NCBI GenBank assembly: GCA_009809945.1
Contig: WTPW01000031.1
Span: forward strand, 242,087-306,086
Direction of reading: 5' to 3'
Origin: Gigaspora margarita
Taxonomy: Eukaryota; Glomeromycota; Glomeromycetes; Diversisporales; Gigasporaceae
Length of the DNA stretch: 64,000 nucleotides
The stretch's first letter is position 1. Each line of letters opens with the position of its first letter. Both the position numbers and the translations under genes were made by a program. Below are positions 22,380-35,372 of the stretch, piece after piece. The notes under the pieces were generated by a model, which was not told where the DNA came from, did not search any database, and saw only the letters and a program-made list of their open reading frames with translations.

Positions 22380-23431
22380 CAGTCAACCGATTTGTCACAC
22401 TATTTATGACTGAGTTTTTTGTTATATATAAATTTATAAAAAAAGAGATATAAAATTACTATAAGCTTTGATTTCATGATGTTTCTTTCTCTACATATTA
22501 ACTTAAAATTAAATTTTTCAGAAATATAGAACAAGGGAGAAAAAAAAATTGAGCTTAAAAATCAGATTAAAATTTTGCTGATTTTGCACAAAACGAAAAT
22601 GTAACTTTGTCAAAAACAAATATTTACCAATTTTAAAATAAGAAGCATATGTAAAAACATGCTCTGAACAACTTTAATTAGGCGATGGAAGTAGGTTACC
22701 TTGTAAGAAAAGTGGGTTATCTATGTACTAAAGTTAAAATTTATCATTTTTCTTAATTGAACTTTTTTTTCTTATTAGGTAACCTATTTTGAGCTCTTAA
22801 GCAAAGTTGTTCGGCATATAATTTTATATTATATTTAAGGTTGAAACGCGCTTTTCGGACCTTTTACTGAGTAAAAAATGGGTTTAAAGTTAGAAAAAAA
22901 TTTTTTTTTAAAAAAATTTTTTATTTTTTCTAACTTTAAACCCATTTTTCACTTAGTAAAAGGTCCGAAAAGCATGTTTTAACTTTAAATATAATGTAAA
23001 ATTATATGCTAAACAACATTGCTTAAGAGCCCAAAGTAGGCTACCTAATAAAAAAAAAAGTTCAATTAAGAAAAATGATAAATTTTAACTTTAGAACATA
23101 GATAACCCACTTTTCTTACAAGGTAACCTACTTCCGTCGCCTAATTAAAATTGTTCAGAGCATGTTTTTACATATGCTTCTCATCTTAAAATCAGTAAAT
23201 ATTTGTTTTTGGCGAAATTACATTTTTGTTTTGTACAAAATTAGCAAAATTTTAATCTGATTTTTAGGCTCAACTTTTTCTTCTCCCCTTGTTCTATATT
23301 CCTGAAAATTTTAATTTTAAGTTAATATGTAGAGGAAGAAACATCATGAAATCAAAACTTATAGTAATTTTATATATTTTTTTTATAAATTTTATATGTA
23401 AAAAATTTTCATGTGACATATCAGCTGACTG
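22380..23431. mobile_element. 1.05-kb foldback (CAGTC ends), complete
   Basis: Essentially the entire element is one inverted repeat folding at about 22910. It starts CAGTCAACCGATTTGTCACA and ends TGACATATCAGCTGACTG. ATAT flanks both ends (22376-22379, 23432-23435). The same family is complete at 26967-27994 and half present at 13370-14856. Arms of about 500 bp would give a very long hairpin RNA if transcribed. Confidence 0.8.
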
Positions 23432-23437
23432 ATATAT

Positions 23438-23707
23438 AGGGTTTTGCAATTTGATTTGATTTGATCAAATATTTGAACTCAAATCAAGTTCAAATACAGA
23501 ATTTTCAAATCAAATCAAATTCAAATTAATGAATATTTGATTTGATCAAATATTTGAAATAATTGATAATTTATAAGTAAAATTTCACATCAAATCAAAT
23601 TCAAATACAGAATTTTTAATTCAAATCAAATTCAAATCAAGGCTTATTTGATTTGATCAACTTCAAATATGCTTAATATTTGATTTGATTTGAGTTTGAG
23701 GAACCCT
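23438..23707. repeat. TTTGATTTGATC-repeat element with AGGGTT ends
   Basis: Dense repeats of ATTTGATTTGATCAAATA and TCAAATCAAATTCAAAT make up about 270 bp. The ends AGGGTTTTGCAA and (minus strand) AGGGTTCCTCAAAC are similar. It abuts the 22380-23431 foldback. Confidence 0.6.
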
Positions 23708-23852
23708 AGCTATATGTAAAAAAAAAACAATATGTCGACAACTAAAAATCCTTGTAAGAAATTTTTCACATGTACTTCAGATCTCTAACATGTTATTTCT
23801 TGTTTATCTAATAAACCTGAAATTACTTGTGACTGCGCCAGTTCCTATTCAG

Positions 23853-24135
23853 GGGTCATCTAAAGCCATGTGCATCACGTGATATAGAGCCAATAAAATT
23901 GTTTGTTTTGATCAACACAGATCAGCCTGACGAAGAAAATAAAGAGAAAAAAAAGTGAAAAGCGTCAAAGATACAAAAAACAAGCATCTAAACCTACCTT
24001 GGGGCATTAACAAAAAATGTCAGGGAGGCAATTTTACTATATAGAACATTCTAACTTTAACCCCAGACTAACCCTTACCCTAACTCTAATCAAAAAGTCA
24101 AAAACATATGACCGCACACGGCTTTAGACATGCTC
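23853..24135. mobile_element. 283-bp MITE (TCTAAAGC ends), 8-bp target duplication
   Basis: It begins GGGTCATCTAAAGCC and ends GGCTTTAGACATGCTC. CTATTCAG is present at 23845-23852 and 24136-24143. The interior has AATGTCAGGGAGGCAATTTT and a telomere-like AACCCTTACCCTAA. The 284-bp copy at 48071-48354 has the same interior and its own 8-bp duplication; a partial copy lies at 53085-53230. Confidence 0.85.
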
Positions 24136-24493
24136 CTATTCAGGAACATATTTCCAATTAGAAAAAAGTAAATACTGCTGATCTTTTAGAGAAGATAAGC
24201 TAGAATACTCACTTTTTGGTAAAAATTTTGAAAAATCCAGAAAGCAGGAAAAATACTAAAATAAAAAAGAGTTGGTAGGAGTTATGCTAAACATAATAAC
24301 ACATCTCAAAACTAGACTTCAGGGATTGTTCCACCCGCTACTTTTTTGTTCAATAGCGCCAGAAATTGGCTTAGTTTTACAGTAAGTGATAAACTCTAAA
24401 CTTGTTAGCAGATAGTCTATGAATTTTATCTCTAAATGACAAGTGCTATTTCTGTGATGAGTGATAAACTCTAAGCTTGACAGCAGATAGTCT

Positions 24494-24787
24494 AGGGCCT
24501 CAGGCATTTAGTATAGAGATCATATTAAAATTTTTTAGCAAAAACACTTAAAATTTGAGAAGCAAAAAACAGTTTTTGGCAATTATTTTGGCATCTAGTA
24601 GTCCAATTTGAATGAACTTTTTTAAAAAATAAAGCTTTCAGTAAGGCGCATCTAACAAAAAAAAGTTTATTCAATTCTGATCACTAGATTAGAAGTTATT
24701 AAGATATTTATTTTGTTATTTTTAGCAAATTAGGACAAAATTGGTCAAAATCCAGTTATGACCTATATGAGAAATGTTCAGGGTCCT
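24494..24787. mobile_element. 294-bp MITE, copy 3 of 3 (AGGGCC/AGGACC ends)
   Basis: It aligns with 15557-15845 and, inverted, 20573-20868. The left flank TAGTCTATGAATTTTATCTC (about 24410) resembles the right flank AATCTATTAACTTTACCTC, showing that it was inserted into one of two tandem copies of an 80-bp host repeat. The target duplication has diverged. Confidence 0.75.
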
Positions 24788-25679
24788 AGTAATCTATTAA
24801 CTTTACCTCTAAATAACAAGTGCCAGCTTATGGACCTTAACGACAACAACTGCGTAAAGTTAGTTTGCTATTTTGTGTATTAAATATAGAGTTTTTATAG
24901 ATCAGTTTTCTTAAAAATTTTGGTACAAGTGATCATTCATAATTTTTTGTAAAATGTACTTGCATTAATAATTTATTAGAATATTGTTTTATAATAAGCA
25001 AATATAATGAATTATTTGTATTAAGAACTTGGAGATACTTATTATATAATGGACAAAAGTAAAATGTTACTTGCTGATTCAAACAAATTAAAGCAGCTTA
25101 TTTCTGTTTAAAATCAAAAAATAAAATCAATACATCTAGAGATCAAATTAGCTTTTTAAAATTTTATAAATTTATATTTAAAATTTTTTGAAAATAATTA
25201 TCGTAAATCACTGAAAATAAGCACCCCTTCCAATATGTAGCATAAGCTTATTTTCAGATAAATATTTTGAATGATCTTCACCGAAAATTTTTGATCACAT
25301 AGATTTTTAACCAAGGGTCGCAGGAGGTAATATTTTGCATATTATTGCAACATTTTGTAATATTTTGCAAAATTTCAAAATTTTTTAAAAAAATAAATAA
25401 ATAATATACATATTCACATAATCATACTTTTGCAAATTTTTGAAAGTTTTTATAGGTTTTCGTGAAATTTTACAATTTAATATAAAATTTTTTATTTTTT
25501 ATTATACATTATATTTTAAACATTTTTAATCAATATTACATATTTTATTATATATTATGATACATGTTATGAAAAAAATAATACCAAAAAAAGTAAAACC
25601 AAATAAAAATGAAAAAAATGAAAATGAAACCAAAAAAAATACAATATTGTTTTTATTTTGCACTTCGTCGCATATAATT
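24788..25679. other. No gene recognised; AATAAGC fragments
   Basis: A short remnant with GAAAATAAGCACCCC and AGCTTATTTTCAG lies at about 25212-25262. The rest is AT-rich with no motif. Confidence 0.4.
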
Positions 25680-26400
25680 CTATAAAAAGAAACTAGCCCT
25701 ACACGCTTTGTTATGCTTTTTTTCTAAATACAAGTACTTTCTAAAAATAGTAAAAAAGTGAAAAAATAAAAAAACCCATTTCTTAGAAGTATTGGTATTC
25801 TTGCAAATTGCGCAAAGTGCCAGAAAAGTTAGTATTGGTGTTCTTGTAAAGTGCATAAATAATGCGCAGGAATGTGTTATTTCACTAAAGAAGTTACAAA
25901 TAAATAATAAAATAAAAACTAAAAAATAAGTAAAAAAAAATAAATGAAAAAAATATAAACAAACTGAATAAAAAAATAAAGGAATCCCAAATCTCCATTT
26001 CTCTGAAACAAGAGTTTGTGTTCTTGCAAATTCAGAATTGCCAAAAGCTAAATAAATGTTCACAAAATATCAAAAAGTCTAAGTTGGTTTTTTTGCAAAG
26101 TGTTCTTACAAAGTACCAGAATAAAATAAGTCAAATAAAACAACAAATTAAGTGAAACCTTGTAAAAACATACAAAAACTTGTAAAAACTTGCACTTAAC
26201 TAAATCAGTTGTGTGTTCTTGCAAAGTGTCAGAAGTCCGAGTTGGCTTGCAAAATCAAATCAGTATTCTTGCAAAGTACTGAAAAGTTGTTAGTTTTTTG
26301 CAAAGTAGCAGAAAAGTTATATTGGTGTTCTTGTAAAGTACCAAAATAAAAAAAAATTAAAACAATAAAAAAAAAAGGAAAAAAAAATAAAGATCTAATT
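25680..26400 (-). repeat. Degenerate minisatellite of CTTTGCAAGAA words
   Basis: On the minus strand the word CACTTTGCAAGAA recurs every 30-60 bp with A/T-rich spacers. A 127-codon minus-strand frame at 25680-26063 is the translated repeat (Phe/Leu-rich, from poly-T). A related array lies on the plus strand at 43850-45130, including the same GAGAAATGGAxATTTGGG segment. No protein is called. Confidence 0.6.
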
Positions 26401-26559
26401 ATAAACAAAAGATCTAATTTGATCTTGTAATACAGAACTTGTAGATTAATTTCGAATATAATCGAACTATTTCAAAAATATTAGTTCAAGTAGGTTGCAT
26501 AAAGGTTTTAAGGTTTGATTTACTAATAATATTAAGTTATAGTATATAGATCATAGCTA

Positions 26560-26958
26560 ATTTTAGTTAGGGGTGCTTATTTTCAGATATTAATACCATA
26601 TGTGTTCGAAAATAAGCTACCTTTTTTGGTCAAAAATTACACAAAAAAATATGAAGTAGCTTATTTTCAAAATATTGAGTTTTTTGAAAAAATTGAAAAA
26701 TGTACTAATAAAAAGTTAACCAAATAACAACAAATTTTTACTATAAGTATATTTTGATGCTCTGAACAAGTTTACTTAATGGTTCTTTTGGAGGTTTACT
26801 TAGTAAAATTTGGACTTTTTATATAGCAACTGCTAATGGGTTTTTTAAGATTTTTGAAAAAAATCAGTGGGTAGCTTATTTTAGGTAGTAGCTTATTTTC
26901 AAACATATATGGTAATTATTACAGGAGGTGCTTATTTTCGGGGAGTGCATATTTTTAG
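26560..26958. mobile_element. AATAAGC-family foldback
   Basis: GGGTGCTTATTTTCAGATA and TGTGTTCGAAAATAAGCTACC at the left are mirrored by AGTAGCTTATTTTCAAACAT and AGGTGCTTATTTTCGGGGAG at the right. It contains AATGGTTCTTTTGG and a decayed arm. Confidence 0.6.
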
Positions 26959-26966
26959 CAATTTAT

Positions 26967-27994
26967 CAGTCTACTGAGATGTCATACTATATTATACTCT
27001 AAATTTTTTACTATATAAATTTATATTAAAAATATATAAAATTACTATATAACTTTAAAGTCATGATTTTTTTGGGTTTTACAACCAATTATTTTCAAAT
27101 TTTGGGATTAAGTATATCAAAAATAGTAGAATAAAATCACTTAGAACAGTTTTTTAAATTCTTATAAAAATTGAAGATTTTACTAATAAAATTTTATGAA
27201 AAAGAAAATTTTGTTAAATCTAAAACTAGCTAAACAAAGTTTACTTAGATGACAAAATTGGTTGTCTTAATAAAAAAAAAAGTTTGCTATATACTAAAGC
27301 TAAAAATTTCAAAATTTCTATATACAACTTTTTTTTTTGTTAAGAAAATCTAGTTTGGGCTTGTAAGCAAAATTGTTTAGCATAAAATTTTATAACAATA
27401 ATAAAGGATAGAATTCAATTTTTTAAACATTTTACTAAATAAAAAATTGAATTAAAGTTTTTGTGAAAAATTTTTTTTTTTTTTTTGCGAAAAACTTTGA
27501 TTCAATTTTTTACTTAGTAAAATGTTTAAAAAATTGAATTCTACCTTTTATTATTGCCATAAAATTTTATGCTAAACAATTTTACTTACAAGCCCAAACT
27601 AGATTTTCTTAACAAAAAAAAAGTTGTATATAGAAATTTTGAAATTTTTAGCTTTAGTATATAGCAAACTTTTTTTTTTATTAAGACAACCAAATTTTGT
27701 CATCTACGTAAACTTTGTTTAGTATAAAATTTTACATATAATTATAGTTTCAGATTTAACAAATTTTTCTTTTTCATAAAATTTTATTAGTAAAATCTTC
27801 AATTTTTATAGGAATTTAAAACACTGTTCTAAATGATTTTATTCTACTATTCTTGATATACTTAATCCCAAAATTTGAAAATAATTGGTTGTAAAACAAA
27901 GAATTATGGCTTTAAAGTTATATAGTAATTTTATATATTTTTAATATAAAAATTTATATAGTAAAAAATTTAGGTGTGACATCTCGATAGACTG
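26967..27994. mobile_element. 1.03-kb foldback (CAGTC ends), complete
   Basis: It starts CAGTCTACTGAGATGTCATA and ends TGACATCTCGATAGACTG. TTAT flanks both sides (26963-26966, 27995-27998). The turn is at about 27475 in a poly-T tract, and the arms are nearly complementary throughout. Same family as 22380-23431 by ends and arm order. Confidence 0.8.
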
Positions 27995-27999
27995 TTATA

Positions 28000-28870
28000 G
28001 TAGTTCAAAAGTTCTTTTTGAAAGTATATTATTAATAATTTGTAAACAAATATAAGGTGAGTTAGTAGAAAAGAAACAAATTATTTTTAGTTAATTTTTA
28101 AAATAAAATATCTGGATAAATATTTTTTTATTTTAATCTTAGGATTTTTTTTTTTTGGTTTTAAAGACCTAGCTTGGAACTTAGGATTTTATTAAAAATA
28201 TTAGAGCTATCAGTAAGTAATTTACATGAGAATTCACTAGTATTTGTTATATGGACAAGAATACAACTAGCCTATTTTGTAACTTTTGGTTGTCTATTTA
28301 AGTAGCTATCTGAAGGTTCTATACTAGCTATTATACTTGCAATCTACATATTGGTATTGTCTATTTAAATCTTCTGATTCCTGTTTCTTATACCAACCTA
28401 TCTTGTATTGCTAGATACAGTATTCTGGATTCTTCTCTATAACTTTAGAACCTAGCCAAATATATTTGGTTCTGTTATCTTTAACAGAAAACTTGGTAAA
28501 GTGATATTGTCCTAGTACTAGTATTATCTATACTTTAGTAACATGCATTTACTAAGGCTTATACTTGCAGTCAGGAATTATCTTTAAACTGCTACTATTA
28601 CCTACTTCTTGACTTGTGAAGTTTACTAAACTTTAGTACTGCTATTTCATTACTAGAATTTTTTTCTTTAGATTTTAAACTACTAATTCAGTTGGCCTAG
28701 AAGAATCATTCAGCTAGGCTTTAAGCTACTTTTATAGTCTTCTTTTTCTTGGTACCTACTTCTATAATATAGATATTTTTTCTTTGGTACAACTCTAACA
28801 GTCAGATTGGTAGGCTCCTTTTGTCATAAAGGCTTTTGCTTGTTCAGTAGAGTTCCTAGTTAGTAAAAAT
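28000..28870. other. No gene recognised
   Basis: Somewhat higher GC than the surroundings but stops in every frame. No domain or repeat was recognised. Confidence 0.4.
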
Positions 28871-28871
28871 T

Positions 28872-29076
28872 TTGCCAATCGATTAGTTGCCAACTATAGT
28901 TGCAACTAATCAAATATTCATATTATGTGGTATTATTAGATAATTAGCCAATTAAATCCAAAAAATTAATACAAATTATTCTGACTAAGTAGAATATTTG
29001 GAATTATATTAATTGAATGATTAATCAATTAGTTGTTTAAAATTTTTTTAAATTAATTAGTTGAAATATTGGCAAA
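28872..29076. repeat. Possible small MITE (TTTGCCAAT ends)
   Basis: TTTTGCCAATCGATTAGTTG at the left is loosely mirrored by AATTAGTTGAAATATTGGCAAA at the right. Its right end supplied the insertion site of the adjacent LINE. Confidence 0.45.
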
Positions 29077-29471
29077 GAATAACCTTTTTACCCAATACCT
29101 ACTTTTCAAATATAACCTTTTAGTGATCGTTGGTAACTCTTTCCTGACCACGTTAGGGGAGAGAATTAATAGAAAATACTATTCAAGCGACTAGAATAAA
29201 ATGAGCAGCCAAAGGAACTGAGAACTTAAGAGCAGTAGCCCTAATCAGGAAGAGGAAAAGCAGGTGCAACGAAAAACGTGAAGATAGCAGTGACAAGAAA
29301 ATGGGTACTAACAACAACCACAAAAAATGAAAAGTGAAGACCACAAACAACAAAGAAAACCAGAAAGCTTTAACTGGACCAAGAGCTAAGGAAGCTCCTG
29401 TTAAGGAAGTTTATATTGAAGTAACAGAGGCATTAAGCTATGACCCAAAAGTTATGAGCTGAGATGATAAG

Positions 29472-30975
29472 GTGGCCCAGGAAATGGAAGCCTTGCAGGA
29501 CATAACGAACACGTACTCAGGCTTACAAAGCAATTTATTCACGAATGAAAACACCAAAACAAACATGACTATAGAAAAAACAACTCCAGAAAACAATCAC
29601 ATAACACTATCACGATCGTTAAGTTACGAGAAAATCGTAAACGAAGAACTGACGAAAAAAAATAATGAAGGGACAACTTTGTATAACTCTCAGGATATAT
29701 GTACGGAAGTCAAAGTCACAGAAAGAAAACAAGAAAGACAGTAGTCCTCCCTTTTTTCAAAATTAACAAGAGGCCAATCAATATACTCGTCTTTCTCTCC
29801 AGGAAGAAACATACGTTTGAATAACTCCAATGCGTTGATTATTAATATCCAAGGATTACAGTTAACATTTAATGAAATTATAATCTCGATGTTCGATCAC
29901 GTGAAATACGATGTATCGGCCGCCAAGCAGCACTTTACAAAAGGTAGACGTACGCACCTAGAAATCACGTTTGTGAATGAGGAAACAAGAAGATACTATG
30001 CAACCCATGGTATCAACATAGAAAACAAAACCTATTACGCCTATGTGCCGACTGATGGTAGGAAGACCTTTCTACCAGTAAAGTGCAGAAACGTGCCTTT
30101 GGGTAATAAGCTAGAGATCTCGGAAGCCTTACAGGGGCATTTGAGGATGTCGGAAAGATTGCAGCTATAAAACCACTAATTATCAAAGGAACTCCTTATG
30201 TGTCGGACCAATGGATAGTCATATTTGAGACAACAAATGATCCTAATTTAGAAAGCACTATCCCACGGTTCACACACGTGCTGGACATAAAGTCACCACC
30301 GAATGGAGGTCAACGAAAAAGGTCTGTTACTTCTGTGAGAAAGCAGGTCATATCAAAAGGGATTGTGTACAATTCCAAGAATCGATAGAACAACGAAGAT
30401 GGTTAAGAGAACGGAAAGCGGAAGACTCATTAAGTGAAAATGAAATGCACTTGAAAACCATAGAAGAAAATCAGACCATGTTTGAGACCATCCAAAATGA
30501 AACAGATGAATGCATGAATAATACTATTTTGGCTAAAGCAGCTATAACAGAACCCGAAAAAGCTGAAAAGTTTCAGGAAAATCAGGAAATAGTGCTGGAC
30601 AATGGGGCCACACCGACCAAAGAGGATGAAACTGCAGAATCACAGAAAATTCTAGCACCCATGCAAGCAGAGGAACCCACTATAAAAGGAGATAATCCAC
30701 AACCTTCATCTCATGCTAATGCAGGTCAAGGACCAGTGGTCGCAGGACCGGTTACTCCTGAAAATAGAATTGATATTCAGAGTGATACAGATATGGAAGG
30801 ATTTACAACAGTAAGTTATAGAAAAACCACATCTATGAAAAAAGAAAATTCACAGAATGGGAAAAGCTTTCCAAGAACCTCCTCATATGGAAAACAAGGA
30901 GAAGAAGTTCCTCAAACTGCTATTAAACATAGCGTTTTAACCTTTTATGATCATGGTCTTGGAACAAAAATTTAA
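29472..30975 (+). pseudogene. LINE ORF1 pseudogene with CCHC zinc knuckle
   Basis: The former ORF1 is spread over three frames. 29472-29744 is an acidic or neutral N-terminus. 29817-30170 includes HLEITFVNEETRRYYATHG and YYAYVPTDGRKTFLPVKC, an RRM-like arrangement. 30200-30300 (DQWIVIFETTNDP) leads to a zinc knuckle at 30324-30366 that reads C-YF-C-EKAG-H-IKRD-C, i.e. C-x2-C-x4-H-x4-C. The knuckle lies in the frame that continues to the stop at 30975 through an acidic tail (TIEENQTMFETIQNE). The knuckle is typical of gag-like ORF1 proteins that bind the element's RNA. Upstream of 29472 the frame is full of stops, so the original start is not clear. The last bases overlap the presumed ORF2 start. 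Confidence 0.8.
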
Positions 30976-32907
30976 TATCACTATACTTAACATAAAAGTT
31001 CTAAATGATAGTGGTAAACAAAAAATAACACTGACATTAATAAAATCGTATAAGTTAGATATAATAATGTTACAAGAAACAAACCTTAATAGAGAAGAAA
31101 GTAGAGAATTTTTAAAAAAACAGTAGTCATTTGATTCAGTATGAACACATAGGATGGCAATCTTAGCTGGAAAAAGAGATATAAAATTTGAAAATATAGA
31201 AGTTAAAATGGATGGGAGAATAATCTCACTTAGCTATATATATCAAGGTAAACGATACAATATTGAAAATGTTTATGCTCCCCCTAACGTTGAAGACAGG
31301 ATAGTTTTTTCAATGAATGGATACCAAGCATAAAAGAAAAAAGTATAAATATAATTGCTGGGAATATGAATACTAACCTTAACCCAGAAGCCAACTGGGT
31401 CAGCTAGGCATTACCACAAAGGGATCCTTCACAAACTATATTGAGCAATAAAACAGCCAGGTTGCATAATGCAATAGAATTTGCGCAAATGACTCCTTTC
31501 CTTATGTTCTTCCAACACACACAGAATAATAGAACAATGGGAATGTGCATAGACTATATTTTCATAGATGAGAACTATGGTCATGCCATATCGGAGGTGA
31601 TAACACGATATAGGAACTCAGACCACCTTCTTCTAGAATGCACACTATGTTACAGCAGGTCGCAAAAGCTCTTGGCCAGATGGATATTTAACAAAGAATG
31701 CCTCAAAAATAAAAATTTTTTGGAAGAAGTTATATCAGAACTGAAACAACCTGATGCAGTGACCAATTGGAACATTGCAAGATAAACTTACAATCTATCA
31801 TAAGGGCCTATAGAAAGCCAAAAAGAGCTGAAAGTGAGTTAGAAGGCATCAACAAAAAACTAGTGAATCTAAGAACACGAAGGGCTAGACTGGGATATAA
31901 CTCAGGGCTAGACCGGGTGATAAGAGATTTCGAGAGCAGAGCGAAAATGAAAGTGAAAAACTTGCAGAGAAATGGGCAAGCAAATCAAAGGCAAGGTGTG
32001 CAAAAAAAAGGAGAGAAGTCTACAAGATACTTTTTTGCAAGATTCAAGACCAGGTTTGCGAATTGCAGATTAGATAGAATCAAGATTCCGGAGGCAGAAA
32101 AAGCTAAGGGAATTGATACCCTACAACATGTAAGAAATTATTACAAAGACCTGTATAAAGGGGAGGAAATCGACGCTCTGGCCGTGAAAAAGATAATATC
32201 AAATTTACCAGAGGTCACAAATGAGACAATAATTAAAAAAATAACAATAGAAGAAATAACACAAGTGATTGGAAATCTCCCAACTAATAAGTCCCCAGGT
32301 TGGGATGGTTTAGATTATGAGTTTTATAAGGAAATGACAGAAATAATCACGGTAGTACTAGTAAAGGTTTTCAACACAGTACTTCAGAAAGGTGAAATGC
32401 CTTTTTCGTGGCATAGAAGTCTCATTACACTAATACCCAAAAAGTCAGAAAATTTGGAGGAGGTACAAAATTGGCGCCTGATATCAATGGTCAATTCCGA
32501 TACAAAAATTTTCATGAAGATTCTTGCGAACAGGATAAATGCGGTTTGTAAAGAACTGATCCCAGCACACCAACAAGGCTTTGTAGCAGAAAGGGCCATA
32601 ACTAATGCAGCCTTAGACATTATTACAACAATGAGAACATAGAGAGATCAAACAGACCCATTGGATGCTTTTAGTCGATCAAGCTAAGGCATTTGATAGG
32701 GTGAGCCACGAATTCATAGGGATTGTCCTAAAAAGATGAAGTTTGAACCTAGGGTAATTAGCATCATTATGAATCTATTTAACAAACAAGAAGCACACAT
32801 AATAGGAGGAAGTGAACTCTCTTTGCCTTTTAGGGTGGAAAGGGGTGTTCGACAAGAGGACCCCTTTCCCCACTATTATTTGTATTGATATTTGAGTCAC
32901 TTCTAAG

Positions 32908-34093
32908 CAGTGTTTAAAATTTAATGTTCTCATGGTTCTTGATGAACATTTGAGTTTTTTTAAGAACATTAATATTTTAAAAATGGTTCTCTTATTTGAG
33001 AACATTTTATCCTCTTGAAATGTTCTTAAAGAGAACATTTATAAAATTTTTATGTTCTAGATTTACTAATGAGAACAATAAATTATATAAAATGTTTATC
33101 AATTTGATAATATAATTTGATCATGACAAATTCTGTACATATGTATATACTATGTATAGCACATATGTTTAAAGCTATACAATATGGGTAACAAATAAAT
33201 ATTTAAGGAAATAGCCTTTAAAGATTTTAAAATAAAACATTCATTAGCCATGCAGTGTGTTTTTTATATTGAGAGCATTATTATTGTATAGACTTATATA
33301 TAGATTATCTGGGTCAAATGATATGCTAATATTAAGCAAGTAAAAAAGTCACAAAGTATTCATTAGTACAAAGTTTAAATTGTTAAATAACAAAGTAATT
33401 GGATTTTAATTTATTGCATTAATCAATAGTAGCATTAGTAAAATATTATAGAAAGTTTTGATTTACTATAAGCAAATATAAAAAGCACTTGAAGTTTTAA
33501 CAAATTATTAAAAATTAAAATGTATAATATATTGTGTTATGTTGAAAAATACAAAGAATCATATACAAAGTTTAAAAAATTATTAGATAAGCATGAGCTT
33601 AGTGTGTAAATTGTAAGTATAGAATTTATTTTCAAATAAGTTATTATTCTATTAACAATATAATTCTTTATTAAAAATTATTTTATTTACTGTACTATAT
33701 TAAACTATCAGAGCATAAGTTATTTATTTATAAACTACATATTTTATTATTAAAAGTTAGATATAACTTTAATTCACAATATGTTAAACTACAAGTGAGT
33801 AAGTGCAGTGTAAGAAAAGCTTAATTTTCAATTAGCATACCAAGAATAGTGCAAACTTGATCATAGAATTAATTATTATATTATTGATTTTATTAATTTG
33901 AATTAATTTTGTTGTAAATTAATAAATAATATATTACAATATTGTTTGAAGCTAATATAAACATGAACATTCTTTAAAAATTAATATTCAAAATATTTAA
34001 TATATAATGAACACTAAAAAGTTTTTGAGAACAATAAAAATTTAAATTATGCTCTTTTGAGAACATAACTTTTGATTTGAATTTTAAACACTG
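32908..34093. mobile_element. 1186-bp hAT-type element inserted in the LINE reverse transcriptase
   Basis: The inverted ends are CAGTGTTTAAAATT and AATTTTAAACACTG. CTTCTAAG is duplicated at 32900-32907 and 34094-34101, the 8-bp signature of hAT transposition. Joining the flanks with one copy of CTTCTAAG gives an open reverse-transcriptase frame into ISAYADD, proving the LINE was the target. Subterminal regions hold many GTTCTC/GAGAAC and GAACATT words. No transposase; non-autonomous. The 162-bp element at 60589-60750 has the same ends. Confidence 0.92.
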
Positions 34094-35372
34094 CTTCTAA
34101 GCCAATTGGAAAGGAATCTCAGAGGCATCCCTGTTGGTATGCAATTTTTTAAAATCTCGGCCTACGCAGATGATTTGTCCATAGGGCTGGGATCAGTCTC
34201 AGATTGGAATACGACTTCGGAATAGTTCGCATTATACGAAAAAGCAACAAATGCAAAAATCAATAAAAGTAAGACAAAATTAATACCATTGACACCTATA
34301 GCAGAAAGAGTAGAGCTAAGAAATGAAGAGCAGTACATAAAAGTATCAGAGCAGGAAACCTGTACTATTCTTGGATATGAGGTTTATAGAGATAGTACTG
34401 GAAAAAGAGATATTTGGCCGAAGCTCATTAACAAGATGAAGAAAAAAAATTGAACAATTTAAAGAAAGAGACCTGTCTTTTAAGGGAAAAATACTAATTG
34501 CAAATGCTCTAATACTTTCAAAAGTATGGTATGCAGCCTATATTCTAAACCCTAGTCGCAAGAATATAGCAAAAATAAATGAGATTATCTCAGAGTGGAT
34601 CAAAACCAAATCTAAAATGGTACCGAGATATGCAACATTTCAAAAAAGTTACAAAAATGGTGGGCTTCAGGCTCTGATAATGAAAAACCTAATGGATGCA
34701 AGGTTATTAACAATGTGGAGAAGACTCTGTACCAGTTTCTCCATGTGGCAGAAGTAGAATGAAAAAGAATCTCGCTAAGAATGGAGGAGAAAAGAGGAAT
34801 GAACGCACTTCAAGTCTTAAAAGAAAAAGTAATAAGTATTAAAGCTTGGCCGGTGGAATGGAGACATCACGTAAGAGCCTAGAGAAAAATTGGTGAAACT
34901 ATAAACATGACATCGAATTGGCCGTGGCAACCAGAAGATTTGGCAGTTGGGACCTAAAAGGTAATCAGCTTATAGTAAAAAAAATGGTGTATATATTGAA
35001 CATTATATAGGGACAAACCCGGAGGAAGATACCACGGGGGGATGGACCCTACAAAATGGATCTGTACGAAAGAAGTATCGAACAAGAAATTGGACATTTT
35101 TTGGTGACTCTATTATAGAGTGCTACCACTAGGATACAGGTTGAAGCATGTGGACCGGCAAGACAGTGGTTGTTGTACCTGATGCACAGAGGAAATACAA
35201 ACTCCGGACCATTTCATGTTCGAATGTAGCAGAAGTTCAATGGTTTGGGAAGAAGCTTATCGGCTTATAAGCATGGATGGGGTCCCCAGCATCCCAAGCT
35301 CCAAAGAGAAGATATTTCAATTGAAGAACTGGGCTAATAAAGGAAGCGCATACACAGTGTGATGGTTACATA

